Positions 10,189 through 18,274 of a DNA stretch of 64,000 bases are shown here, one piece after another. The notes under the pieces were generated by a model that saw nothing but the letters and a program-made list of their open reading frames with translations, made no database searches and was not told the DNA's origin. Position 1 is the first letter of the stretch. Each line of letters starts with the position of its first letter. Both the position numbers and the translations under genes were made by a program. This DNA comes from Leuconostoc citreum (GTDB taxonomy: Bacteria; Bacillota; Bacilli; Lactobacillales; Lactobacillaceae). The stretch is taken from contig NZ_PUFH01000002.1 of NCBI RefSeq assembly GCF_004354555.1, positions 124,001 to 188,000 of the forward strand, given 5' to 3'.

Positions 10189-10223
10189 TTAATAAGAGTC
10201 CTATATCATGGGGTTCTTATTAA
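10189..10223. repeat. Inverted repeat upstream of the diguanylate cyclase
   Basis: Perfect 9-bp arms (10189-10197 and 10215-10223), extendable by wobble pairs to about 14 bp, lie in the 276-base gap between the divergent dextransucrase and GGDEF genes. No T run follows, so it is more likely an operator or leader hairpin than a terminator. I saw no convincing consensus promoter in the rest of this gap. Confidence 0.5.
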
Positions 10224-10304
10224 TATGTTTTATGTAATTTATATGATAGAATGTGTAGTGTTAGTGTCGTTTTTTACTGCAATGTGTGGATTTTGGGAGG
10301 ACCT

Positions 10305-11408
10305 ATGTGGACGGTAATAATTAGTACCTTGATATTATCGACAATGGTTATTGGCTTAGGCATCAAACTATTGACAATTTTAAATTTTCTGGAGAAACCT
10401 AATACGATTGTTTGGCAATTGATTACGGTTGTGGTGTTTTTGCCATCAATATATAGCTTATTATCTGTCTCTAAACTAGTATTTGGTAATATCTACTTAT
10501 ATTATTTACTCACTATTTTGGTGTTTTATTATATCAGTCCAGCCATTGGTCGTCTATATTTTGTCTTAACACCTATTGTCATCATACTGTATTTGGATAT
10601 GATTCTAAAAACGCCGGTACCTATTGAAATACCTTTGTTAGTGTTTGCCAGTGGCTTTTTAAATTATGGTGCGACGTGGCTGATTAGTTTTATTAAAAAG
10701 CCACCACTTATTAAAGTGAGTTTAGCTGCGGTGGTAATGTTAGCCCTAGAAAGGTTGTTTGGTTATTTTTTACCGGCATATGGCTTGCATACGACACAAG
10801 GTATAATCATTGCTACCATGTCAGCAATTGTTTTTATAATTGCAGTTGATCGTTTTAATCGCTCATTGATTGCGCGCAAGGCAGATGTTGATGACTTGAA
10901 GTTACAGGCAAATAAGGATGAATTAACGCAATTTTATAACTTATATCATTTAAATAAAGATTTTAGTTCTCATCAGCTGAATCGACAAACGTTAGCAATT
11001 GCAGTGATTGATTTAGATTATTTCAAAATAGTGAATGATCAATATGGTCATAGTATGGGGAACCAAGTTTTGGTGACTTTTTCTCAACATCTACATCAAT
11101 GTTTAAAGCTTGAGATAGGGGAAGATAATTTTGAGCTGTATCGGTATGGTGGCGAAGAGTTTGTCGTAACAATTAAGACATTGAAAGAGAAGAGCATGGT
11201 AGCGCTCTTTGATATGTTGCAGACTTCAATCAGCAATGTTGATATTGCATCACTTGATCAAAAACTTAGTTTTTCGGCCGGGATTGCTTACTTGGCAAAT
11301 CATGATTTCGATCCAGTTAAAACCTTTGATATTGCGGATAAATTACTATATGTTGCGAAAACTTCTGGTCGAGAACAAACACGGATTGAAGTCGAAAATA
11401 TCTTATAA
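10305..11408 (+). CDS. Membrane diguanylate cyclase (GGDEF)
   Basis: 367 residues. Roughly the first 180 form about six hydrophobic membrane helices; the C-terminal half is a GGDEF domain. The active-site motif is RYGGEEF (Gly282-Phe286), with the metal/nucleotide motif DLDYFKIVNDQYGHSMGN upstream, so it should be catalytically intact and make c-di-GMP. No RxxD inhibitory site is evident before GGEEF. Start ATG 10305 follows GGGAGG by 4 bases; an earlier in-frame ATG (10251) has no ribosome site. It lies divergent to the dextransucrase and is followed by an EAL gene. Confidence 0.92.
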   Translation: MWTVIISTLILSTMVIGLGIKLLTILNFLEKPNTIVWQLITVVVFLPSIYSLLSVSKLVFGNIYLYYLLTILVFYYISPAIGRLYFVLTPIVIILYLDMILKTPVPIEIPLLVFASGFLNYGATWLISFIKKPPLIKVSLAAVVMLALERLFGYFLPAYGLHTTQGIIIATMSAIVFIIAVDRFNRSLIARKADVDDLKLQANKDELTQFYNLYHLNKDFSSHQLNRQTLAIAVIDLDYFKIVNDQYGHSMGNQVLVTFSQHLHQCLKLEIGEDNFELYRYGGEEFVVTIKTLKEKSMVALFDMLQTSISNVDIASLDQKLSFSAGIAYLANHDFDPVKTFDIADKLLYVAKTSGREQTRIEVENIL

Positions 11409-11499
11409 TGGTTGGACAATTGATAGGGAATTAAAATTCATCGTATAAATAATGGCTAGTTGGTATATAATCTAAAAGTATTCAATAATTGAAAAATAG

Positions 11500-11521
11500 A
11501 TGTATTTTAGCAATAATACAT
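11500..11521 (+). terminator. Possible terminator or hairpin between GGDEF and EAL genes
   Basis: 7-bp perfect arms (11500-11506 and 11515-11521) followed by only a short T stretch. The 233-base gap is otherwise A/T-rich, with a TATAAT at 11466-11471 lacking a clear -35, so the two genes may be transcribed separately. Confidence 0.35.
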
Positions 11522-11641
11522 GTTTCACTTATTTGTCATTTGGTGGTTGGATGTTTTAAAGCAACGTAAAGCGCATACGCGCGAAGACAAATAGTACATG
11601 CAGCACACAATAACCTTCCCAATTGAAAGGCGATGCGTTTT

Positions 11642-12322
11642 ATGGAAAATAAACTTTATTTTACGACACAACCCGTTGTGGTGCTAGATGATTATCGCCA
11701 GTTTAAAGTTGGATTTTATGAGCTTTTATTGCGTGATAGCACGACGAACCGTTTCCCAGGACAGGCTTTTTTTGATGCGATTTCTGAAGAAGATGGTAAC
11801 GAAGAGTTCTTAGATTTTTCAGAGCAACAAATCAGAGTTGTAATGCAGCAGCATGATAACAGTGATATATCAATTAATCTCGAGACGATCCAACTAGGAT
11901 ACGAGAGAACTTATCGCTTTTTGGAAGATGTGAAAGATATTGCCAATCACGTCATACTAGAAATTACGGAGCGTGAGTATAGTGGTCAGGATCATGCGCT
12001 GATACAGTTTATTCGTTATGCTAAGCGGCAAGGATTCCGTATTTTATTGGATGATGTTGATACGCATAAGCATATTAACAGTTGCGTCATGAGCCGCTTA
12101 GGTATTGATGGGGTTAAATTTTCACATCAAATGGTCCAGCAGTTGCCATTCCAAGAAGTTAAACAGCGACTAGAACAGTTTCAAGAAGAGCATCAAGATG
12201 ATGATGTAGTGATGATTGTTGAGGGTGTGAATGATCAACGACAATTAGAAAAATTATTTGATGTTGGCATTAGCTATCAACAAGGCTTCTTTTTTAGCCC
12301 ACCAAACAATTTGGGCAGATAA
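11642..12322 (+). CDS. EAL-domain c-di-GMP phosphodiesterase
   Basis: 226-residue stand-alone EAL domain. Signature Glu27 is in YELLLR (EAL motif as ELL). Other expected positions are present: Asn in SINLE, Glu in ILEITE, the Asp pair in LLDDVDTH, Lys in GVKFS, Glu in VEGVN and the QGF motif. Loop 6 (normally DFGxG) reads DVDTH, so activity may be altered. No membrane segment or sensor domain. ATG 11642 is 11 bases after AAAGG; ATG 11633 is too close to it. It pairs with the upstream cyclase to make a minimal c-di-GMP module. Confidence 0.88.
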   Translation: MENKLYFTTQPVVVLDDYRQFKVGFYELLLRDSTTNRFPGQAFFDAISEEDGNEEFLDFSEQQIRVVMQQHDNSDISINLETIQLGYERTYRFLEDVKDIANHVILEITEREYSGQDHALIQFIRYAKRQGFRILLDDVDTHKHINSCVMSRLGIDGVKFSHQMVQQLPFQEVKQRLEQFQEEHQDDDVVMIVEGVNDQRQLEKLFDVGISYQQGFFFSPPNNLGR

Positions 12323-12349
12323 TCAATTAAGAAATGAGGCATCTCAAGG

Positions 12350-13633
12350 ATGAGATTCAATTTATTACGAGAGAATGAAGAGAGACCAAATTGGCAACAA
12401 CCAGAAAATATTGTCCTGGCGTTATCGACAATTTTTTTAGGGGTTATTGTAGGTTTTAGTTCATTGTTACTGTCATTGTTGTTAGAAGTAGTAGAACATT
12501 TTTTTCTTCATTATGAAGAAACAGCAAAAATACCAGCACCGATTAATACGTTACCAATAGATCGCTTAATTTCTGTGGTAATCGGGGGTGTTATTGCGGC
12601 TCTGATTTGGTGGGGGTTAAGAACAAAAACAGTCCCAACTGTTAGTATCAAAAAAGCTTTGTCCGGTGAACGAATGCCTTTTTGGCAGACAACCTTACAT
12701 GTCATGACACAAATTTTTTATGTTGGGACTGGGGGATCAATTGGTCGTGAATTAGCGCCGCGAGAAGCGGGCGCACTTTTAGCACAAAAGTGGGAAAATC
12801 TGTTAGAAAAATGGCATTTCCCGAAACTTTCAGCAGATGATCGCCGACTTTTAATGACTGCTGCTGCTGGTGCAGGTTTTGCCGGTATATACATTTCACC
12901 CATTACGGGGATGTTTTTCTCTGTTGAGGTGTTGTTAAAAAAAATGACATTGCGTACTGTTGGTGTGAGTTTAACCATGTCAACCATTGCAATGCTAATT
13001 GGTTCACTTGTTAAAGGTTTTCAGCCGTATTATATATTACATGATATGACGTTTACCCTAACTAGTTTTATTTTTATTTTGATTTTAGCGCCCTTGACTG
13101 GTTTAGCCGGTGGTTTTTTCCGTCGTTTTTTTCAGTGGGCTGAAAAAAATCAGACTAAATCAAAAAGTATTTTGTGGCAGTTACCAGCCATAGCGCTCAT
13201 GACTGGCTTGGTTGCCTATTTTTTTCCTGAAATCATGGGAAATGGCCGATCGTTGGCGCAATTCGCAATTAATAGTCAACAAATGCATCTGGTTGTGGTA
13301 CTTGTGTGTGGCGCATTATTGAAAGTAATCATTACTGTGTTAACTATTCGAGCTGGTGCTGCTGGGGGTACGTTAACACCATCAATTGCAGTAGGCAGTG
13401 CCTTGGGTGCTGTGTTAGTACTACTTCTCAGTTTTTTTTTACCGGGTGTTTCGGTGGGACAAGGCGCTATTTTAGGCGCAGGTACGTTATTGGCAGCTTC
13501 TCAGCAAGCGCCTTTTATGGCAATGTTCATGTTAATTGAGATTACCCATTTAAATTATTCAGCATTATTGCCTTTGGCTTTGGGAATTATCATATCAAGC
13601 GCAGTGTCTAGGAAAGTGCTGTCTAAATCATGA
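12350..13633 (+). CDS. ClC-family chloride channel/antiporter-like membrane protein
   Basis: 427 residues, about ten hydrophobic helices. The selectivity region GTGGSIGRELAPREAGALLAQ corresponds to the ClC GREGP region, here in the GRELAPRE variant of a ClC-like subgroup. GAAGGTLTPSIAVGSALG corresponds to the later GxFxP motif. The ion (chloride, or possibly fluoride or another halide) cannot be decided from sequence. ATG 12350 has GAGG about ten bases upstream and lies 27 bases after the EAL stop, so co-transcription with it is possible. Confidence 0.85.
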   Translation: MRFNLLRENEERPNWQQPENIVLALSTIFLGVIVGFSSLLLSLLLEVVEHFFLHYEETAKIPAPINTLPIDRLISVVIGGVIAALIWWGLRTKTVPTVSIKKALSGERMPFWQTTLHVMTQIFYVGTGGSIGRELAPREAGALLAQKWENLLEKWHFPKLSADDRRLLMTAAAGAGFAGIYISPITGMFFSVEVLLKKMTLRTVGVSLTMSTIAMLIGSLVKGFQPYYILHDMTFTLTSFIFILILAPLTGLAGGFFRRFFQWAEKNQTKSKSILWQLPAIALMTGLVAYFFPEIMGNGRSLAQFAINSQQMHLVVVLVCGALLKVIITVLTIRAGAAGGTLTPSIAVGSALGAVLVLLLSFFLPGVSVGQGAILGAGTLLAASQQAPFMAMFMLIEITHLNYSALLPLALGIIISSAVSRKVLSKS

Positions 13634-13680
13634 CGCAACTGGGTGAAAGATTGATATAACAATATCTATACTTATCTTTA

Positions 13681-13734
13681 AACGTAATAGCAACTAATCT
13701 GTGCGCACAGTTTAGTTGCTAATTGCGTTTTTTT
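13681..13734 (+). terminator. Strong terminator after the ClC gene
   Basis: Long, nearly continuous hairpin (about 22 bp with one mismatch and a bulge) centred on the palindrome at 13699-13710, followed by seven Ts. Confidence 0.85.
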
Positions 13735-13805
13735 GATTATTTATTGCTAGTTTTTTGAGATTGAATAGCTGATAATAAAGATAACAAAAGGAAATGAGAG
13801 GTGAG

Positions 13806-14204
13806 ATGATGACGATTCTATTGCCGACACAATTAAAAAGAATGCGCACAGAACGTGGTTTATCACAAGAGGATATTGCTAATCAACTATTTGTCTCTCG
13901 GCAAGCAATTTCTAGATGGGAATCCGGTGATGCCACACCGGATTTAACAAATTTAGTGAAATTAGCTGAGATTTTAGAGACATCATTAGATTCTTTGGTA
14001 CTTGGTACGGTTCAACAAGAAGAGACAGCAGTTGATGTAGATAAAATCGACAAACACGAGTTTATGTTTGACCCAAGAACTGGTAAATATATACGGCGAC
14101 GTATGAATTTCTGGCAATTTTTGGCGAGTTATTGGTGGATTTTCTTGATTTTGGGTGGTTTTCTAAGTAGTTTACTATTGGATATGTTAAAACTATTGAA
14201 ATAA
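13806..14204 (+). CDS. XRE-family helix-turn-helix regulator with membrane anchor
   Basis: 132 residues. The N-terminal Cro/C1-type HTH (LKRMRTERGLSQEDIANQLFVSRQAISRWESG) is followed by a linker and one C-terminal hydrophobic helix (about 105-130). This is a common Firmicute architecture for membrane-tethered regulators. GAGAGG precedes tandem ATGs at 13806 and 13809. Targets unknown; no operator repeat was recognised near it. Confidence 0.85.
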   Translation: MMTILLPTQLKRMRTERGLSQEDIANQLFVSRQAISRWESGDATPDLTNLVKLAEILETSLDSLVLGTVQQEETAVDVDKIDKHEFMFDPRTGKYIRRRMNFWQFLASYWWIFLILGGFLSSLLLDMLKLLK

Positions 14205-14240
14205 AAAAGAAGTGATAGTCAAAGACTACACTTCTTTTTT
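14203..14240. terminator. Bidirectional terminator
   Basis: About 17-bp arms with a single bulged A and a 3-base loop, flanked by A and T runs. Ends the XRE gene and, on the other strand, the VOC gene, whose stop it overlaps. Confidence 0.85.
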
Positions 14241-14571
14241 ATAGGTTTGCTTCAAGCGTGATTATATTATTTTCAGAGTCTTTGATTTTAAAGGCAACTT
14301 TTTGTCCAAAACGTTGTGCTGGCGTACCAATAATATCAACAAAATTATTACGTAAATGTTTACGTAATTCATCTGCATGATCACGCACAAGTAATTCAAG
14401 GTTGGCAGTGGGTTCACCGACCACAAAGATAATATCCTCGCCGTCCAACATTAAATGACGACCACTTTGATGACCAGATTGTGGTAAATCAAAAACATCA
14501 CGCCAAAAGCGATAGGCACGATTGATATCAGTTGCTGGAATTGTTTTAATGTTTAATTTACGTGGTTTCAT
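14239..14571 (-). CDS. VOC (glyoxalase/bleomycin-resistance fold) domain protein
   Basis: 110 residues showing one beta-alpha-beta-beta-beta VOC module: IPATDINRAYRFWRDVFDLP, a middle GRHLMLDGEDIIFVV and a final VAFKIKDSENNIITLEANL. Such proteins may be lyases, dioxygenases or antibiotic-binding proteins; the substrate cannot be told. The ATG has no ribosome binding site and lies about 4 bases from the predicted transcription start (promoter at 14582-14609), so the mRNA is probably leaderless or nearly so. Confidence 0.75.
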   Translation of the reverse strand: MKPRKLNIKTIPATDINRAYRFWRDVFDLPQSGHQSGRHLMLDGEDIIFVVGEPTANLELLVRDHADELRKHLRNNFVDIIGTPAQRFGQKVAFKIKDSENNIITLEANL

Positions 14572-14581
14572 AATACTTATA

Positions 14582-14609
14582 AGTATAGCGGAATCGTGTT
14601 AATTTTCAA
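14582..14609 (-). promoter_or_regulatory. Promoter for the VOC gene, near-leaderless
   Basis: Minus strand TTGAAA (14609-14604), 16 bases, TATACT (14587-14582). Only ten bases separate the -10 from the ATG at 14571. Confidence 0.6.
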
Positions 14610-14624
14610 CTGATGTTAAATAAC

Positions 14625-14674
14625 AAAGGATCCATTACCACAGACATATAATTTATGGTAAACTTAAACTTATG
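14625..14674 (+). promoter_or_regulatory. Displaced Shine-Dalgarno and hairpin before the ABC-F gene
   Basis: AAAGGA (14625-14630) is 41 bases from the ATG at 14672. Between them is a hairpin with 6-bp perfect arms (14635-14640 and 14656-14661). The gap is 4 bases before and 10 bases after it. If folded, the effective spacing is 14. An alternative is a TATAAT at 14647-14652 acting as a -10, which would put both elements upstream of the transcript. Confidence 0.5.
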
Positions 14675-16228
14675 GCATTATTAGAAGTAAGTGGCCTTTC
14701 AATGGCCTACGCAGAAAAAACTTTATACGAAGACGCAGCCTTCGAATTACAACAGAATGAACATATGGGCATTGTTGGACAAAATGGGGCGGGTAAGTCA
14801 ACACTTATCAAAATCATTACAGGCCAAGAACTACCATTGTCTGGTAAGATTGAATGGCAAAAGGGTCTGAAAATTGGTTATTTGGATCAATATGCAGAAA
14901 TACCAGATGGGATGAATTTGGTAGCTTTTTTGCATACTGCTTACCAAGACTTATATGACAAGCAGGATCGCATCACTGCGCTTTACAATGAGTACGCTGA
15001 ATCCATGAATGACAAATTGTTGACGCGTGCAGGTCGTATGCAAGAAGAACTCGACGCCGCAGGATTTTATGATGTTGATACGCAGATTGAACGCGTTATT
15101 TCTGGTCTTGGGTTGGAGGCCATTGGTCGGGACCGAGAACTCGAGCAAATGTCTGGCGGACAACGTGCAAAAGTGATTTTGGCTAAGTTGTTATTAGAAA
15201 ACGATGATGTCATCATTCTTGATGAGCCAACCAACTATCTGGATGTGGCACATATTACCTGGCTGGAAGATTTCTTGCAGACATATGAAGGCGCTGCTTT
15301 AATTATCTCGCACGATTTTGACTTTCTGGATAAAGTAACTAACGCAATTATTGATTTGTCCTTTGGAAAAATCACCAAGTACCGTGGCTCATTTAAAAAG
15401 GCGATGCGCCAAAAAGAGGAGCGCGCAGAGCAACAATTACGCCAGTATGAAAAACAGCAGGGTGAAATTGAAAAGGCGCAGAAGTTTATTGCTAAAAACA
15501 AAGCGCGTGCGTCAACGTCCAAACAAGCTAAGTCACGAGAAAAGATGTTGGCACGAATGGATAAAATCGATCCACCATCAGAGACGTTGCAAGCGAAGTT
15601 TAATTTTCCTTATGTCAATTCGCAATCAGCTAATGCATTAACCGTTAGTGATCTATCTGTTGGTTATGTGACACCTGTTCTAGAGCCGGTTACCTTCTCC
15701 ATTACGACCGGCCAAAAAATTGTTTTCAAGGGTTTCAATGGTGCTGGTAAATCAACATTAATTAAATCCATTTTGGGTGTTATTCCAGCATTACATGGTG
15801 AAGCAGAGTTTTCACCATCTGCTATTGTTAACTACTTTGATCAAGATTTAGAATGGGATAACGATGCTAAAACGCCACTGCAAGAGATGCAAGATCGCTT
15901 CCCAACTTTAGAACCCAAAGCACTGCGTACACGTCTTGCTGCGGCTGGTATTAATGCAGAAAATGCACAAAAACCATTACAACAACTATCTGGTGGTGAA
16001 CAAACAAAGGTTAAATTGGCAATTATGGAGATGAAACCAAGTAACTTCTTAATTCTTGATGAACCAACAAACCACTTAGACGAAGGAACAAAAAACGCCT
16101 TGCGCTCAGCTATTGATAAATTTCCGGGAAATGTTATTATTGTTTCCCACGAAGTCAGCTTTACTAAAGGCTTTGGTGATCGCGAATTAAACGTCGCTGC
16201 GTTATCCTTTAAGAACGAAACGGATTAA
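14672..16228 (+). CDS. ABC-F family ATPase (YfmM-like)
   Basis: 518 residues with two ABC domains and no membrane part. Walker A sequences are GQNGAGKST (~35) and GFNGAGKST (~360); signatures are MSGGQRAKV and LSGGEQTKV. The basic inter-domain linker (about 240-300, QRE/K-rich, ARASTSKQAKSREKML) is what ABC-F proteins insert in the ribosomal E site. Its closest look-alike is B. subtilis YfmM; whether it is a translation factor or antibiotic-protection factor is unknown. No Shine-Dalgarno lies next to the ATG; one is displaced upstream behind a hairpin. Confidence 0.9.
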   Translation: MALLEVSGLSMAYAEKTLYEDAAFELQQNEHMGIVGQNGAGKSTLIKIITGQELPLSGKIEWQKGLKIGYLDQYAEIPDGMNLVAFLHTAYQDLYDKQDRITALYNEYAESMNDKLLTRAGRMQEELDAAGFYDVDTQIERVISGLGLEAIGRDRELEQMSGGQRAKVILAKLLLENDDVIILDEPTNYLDVAHITWLEDFLQTYEGAALIISHDFDFLDKVTNAIIDLSFGKITKYRGSFKKAMRQKEERAEQQLRQYEKQQGEIEKAQKFIAKNKARASTSKQAKSREKMLARMDKIDPPSETLQAKFNFPYVNSQSANALTVSDLSVGYVTPVLEPVTFSITTGQKIVFKGFNGAGKSTLIKSILGVIPALHGEAEFSPSAIVNYFDQDLEWDNDAKTPLQEMQDRFPTLEPKALRTRLAAAGINAENAQKPLQQLSGGEQTKVKLAIMEMKPSNFLILDEPTNHLDEGTKNALRSAIDKFPGNVIIVSHEVSFTKGFGDRELNVAALSFKNETD

Positions 16229-16290
16229 GATAAGTAAGTATATCCATCAGCAATGGTTAATTGGTGGTGCAGTTATAATAAAAGGTTGGG

Positions 16291-16325
16291 AAAGGCTACT
16301 AATAAAGCAGTTCTCGGCCTTTTTA
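16291..16325 (+). terminator. Possible terminator after the ABC-F gene
   Basis: Short 6-bp stem (16291-16296 and 16317-16322), long loop and a T run. Modest support. Confidence 0.4.
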
Positions 16326-16387
16326 TTACGAGCAGTTAGAATCTGTCTATCAGGGAACCGGAATTGTGAGATAGTGTGGCATTTTTT

Positions 16388-16867
16388 ATGAAGATTAGAA
16401 TTATTGGTCCAGTTGGGAGTGGTAAAACCACCTTTGCCAATGCATTAAGTAAGCAAACAGGCATCCCTGTTACTGCGTTGGATACGTTAAATTGGCATCG
16501 AATGGTAACTGGGGATGTTCATAAAACGCCAGCTGAAAGACAAACAGAATTAAATCATGTCGTACGCCAAAACCATTGGATTATTGAAGGCACTCAATAC
16601 CGTCATGGGCAAGCCGTGTTTGGCGCAGCTGATATTATTTATGTCTTGGATGTGCCATTGTGGCTGAATATTTTTCGGCTTATTACGCGTTGGCTAGATA
16701 CCCGCATGAATCATGGTCCCAGACAATACCAACAGATATGGCCTTATGTCAAGTGGCTCAAACAGTGGTATCGATACGATAAATTGGCTGTTTTGGCATT
16801 GTTAACCCCTTACCGTGATAAAGTGAAGATAGTAAAAGCATTTGACAAAATAAAAACATTAGAATAA
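16388..16867 (+). CDS. P-loop nucleotide kinase-like protein (topology modulation/FlaR-like)
   Basis: 159 residues beginning MKIRIIGPVGSGKTTFANAL, with the Walker A at residues 7-14. ALDTLNW and IIEGTQYR follow, a pattern seen in small adenylate-kinase-like proteins annotated FlaR or topology modulation protein. The real substrate is unknown. ATG 16388 fits the family start but has no good ribosome site; a GTG at 16376 is the alternative. The lysine riboswitch promoter begins inside its last codons. Confidence 0.75.
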   Translation: MKIRIIGPVGSGKTTFANALSKQTGIPVTALDTLNWHRMVTGDVHKTPAERQTELNHVVRQNHWIIEGTQYRHGQAVFGAADIIYVLDVPLWLNIFRLITRWLDTRMNHGPRQYQQIWPYVKWLKQWYRYDKLAVLALLTPYRDKVKIVKAFDKIKTLE

Positions 16868-16870
16868 AAT
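16842..16870 (+). promoter_or_regulatory. Promoter of the lysine-riboswitch operon
   Basis: TTGACA (16842-16847), 17 bases, TAAAAT (16865-16870). It overlaps the end of the upstream gene. Confidence 0.8.
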
Positions 16871-16886
16871 AAAAACAATGAGAAAA

Positions 16887-17106
16887 TCATAGAGGTTGCC
16901 ATAGACATGAGTCGCACGTGGAGTATTGATAGATACAATGAAACGTGTCAAAGGGAATATGGCCGAAGCGCTGATACTATCATATCAGTTAGCTGGGGTA
17001 CTAGTTAATAGCTATTACACTGTCGCATATGCGGGGTGCTATGACGGAAACGAGTTTTTAGTGTAATCCGTGACTGCTATCCCCCAGCAGAAGCGGATTT
17101 TTATTT
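16887..17106 (+). ncRNA. Lysine riboswitch (L box) with terminator
   Basis: The P1 stem pairs 16887-16892 with 17039-17044. Conserved core elements are present: AGAGG near the 5' end, AGTATTGATAG, AAAGGGAATATGGCCGAAGCGC and a terminal CATATG-type stem. The expression platform has a terminator (17065-17070 with 17094-17099, inner stem CTGCT/AGCAG, T run). Bases ~17034-17047 can pair with ~17066-17085 to form an antiterminator. Lysine should favour termination and lower expression of the racemase and asd genes. Confidence 0.9.
17065..17106 (+). terminator. Lysine riboswitch terminator
   Basis: 6-bp outer stem, 5-bp inner stem and a T-rich tail, 22 bases before the racemase start. Confidence 0.8.
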
Positions 17107-17127
17107 TATGAGAAAAGAGTGTGAATC

Positions 17128-18240
17128 ATGGTAGAGGCGATTACGCGTCCGACGCAAATTGAAATATCTCAAAAAGCTTTAAAAAACAATGTCGCTGTTG
17201 TCAAACGTGTTTCGGGTGCAGAAAAAATTTTCTTAGCCGTTAAATCAAATGCCTATGGGTTAGGTTTAATTCCAACAGCTAAAGCAGCAGTTGCTGGTGG
17301 TGTGTATGGTTTAGCTGTTGCAATTATTGACGAAGCACTAGCACTGCGCCACGAACGCATCACTGCACCAATACTAATTTTGGGTATTTCACCCGCCGAA
17401 TATGCTGAACTAATGGCAGTGCAACATATTATGGCAACTGTTGTCTCACTTGATTGGTTACAAGAAGCAGCACAGTATCTCACCGGTGAACAGCGATTAC
17501 ATGTTTCCTTAGGTGTCGATACAGGGATGGGGAGAATTGGTTTTAGAGACCGACAATCATTGTCTGAGGCAATTGACTATGTGCAGGCTCATCGAGATAT
17601 ATTTGATTATGTGGGACTGGCCACACATTTTGCCGAATCAGATTCGGCTGATACAGACTATTTTAATATGCAACTTCAGCGTTGGCATAAGTTGACAGAT
17701 GGTTTACCAGAACCAGAATATTATCACGTCGCCAACTCTGGTGCAGCAATGTATCATGCTAATGAAGTACCACATGAAGTTATTCGTGTTGGAACCGTAC
17801 TGTATGGTGTCGAACCATCAAGAGGTGAATTGTGGGATGGCCGAGAACTGGCGCCAGTGATGGCGTTGCGTAGTGAAATGAACTTTGTGAAAGAATTACC
17901 AGCCGGCGAAGGTATTAGTTATTCACACAAGTACACCACCTCTGAAAATGAATGGATTGGGACTGTCCCAATTGGCTATGGTGATGGCTGGTTACGCAAA
18001 ATGACTGGTTTTCATGTCATTGTTGATGGGCAATATGCGCCGATTGTTGGGCAAGTTGCAATGGATCAATTGATGATTCGTTTACCACATGAGTATCCAG
18101 TTGGTACAAAAGTAACATTAATTGGAAAAGATGGTGGGTTAGAAAACACAATTGAAGATGTCGCACAGCATGCAGATCTGGCACCGTGGGAAATCATGAC
18201 CGGAATGCAAGATCGGTTACATCGTATTTTAGTAGACTAG
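17128..18240 (+). CDS. alr: Alanine racemase
   Basis: 370 residues, PLP fold-type III. Lys39 in FLAVKSNAYGLG binds PLP at the same number as in Bacillus Alr, although the usual AVKANAYGHG is AVKSNAYGLG here. The catalytic Tyr is in ISYSHKYTT, and GYGDGW and the C-terminal beta domain are complete. It makes D-alanine for peptidoglycan. It is the first gene after the lysine riboswitch and is followed 34 bases later by asd, so it is probably repressed by lysine, which is unusual for an alr. It could be a lysine-pathway specific racemase, but sequence alone supports alanine racemase. Confidence 0.9.
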   Translation: MVEAITRPTQIEISQKALKNNVAVVKRVSGAEKIFLAVKSNAYGLGLIPTAKAAVAGGVYGLAVAIIDEALALRHERITAPILILGISPAEYAELMAVQHIMATVVSLDWLQEAAQYLTGEQRLHVSLGVDTGMGRIGFRDRQSLSEAIDYVQAHRDIFDYVGLATHFAESDSADTDYFNMQLQRWHKLTDGLPEPEYYHVANSGAAMYHANEVPHEVIRVGTVLYGVEPSRGELWDGRELAPVMALRSEMNFVKELPAGEGISYSHKYTTSENEWIGTVPIGYGDGWLRKMTGFHVIVDGQYAPIVGQVAMDQLMIRLPHEYPVGTKVTLIGKDGGLENTIEDVAQHADLAPWEIMTGMQDRLHRILVD

Positions 18241-18274
18241 ATGAGAGAAACACAACCTGGGAGGGAATGGTAAG

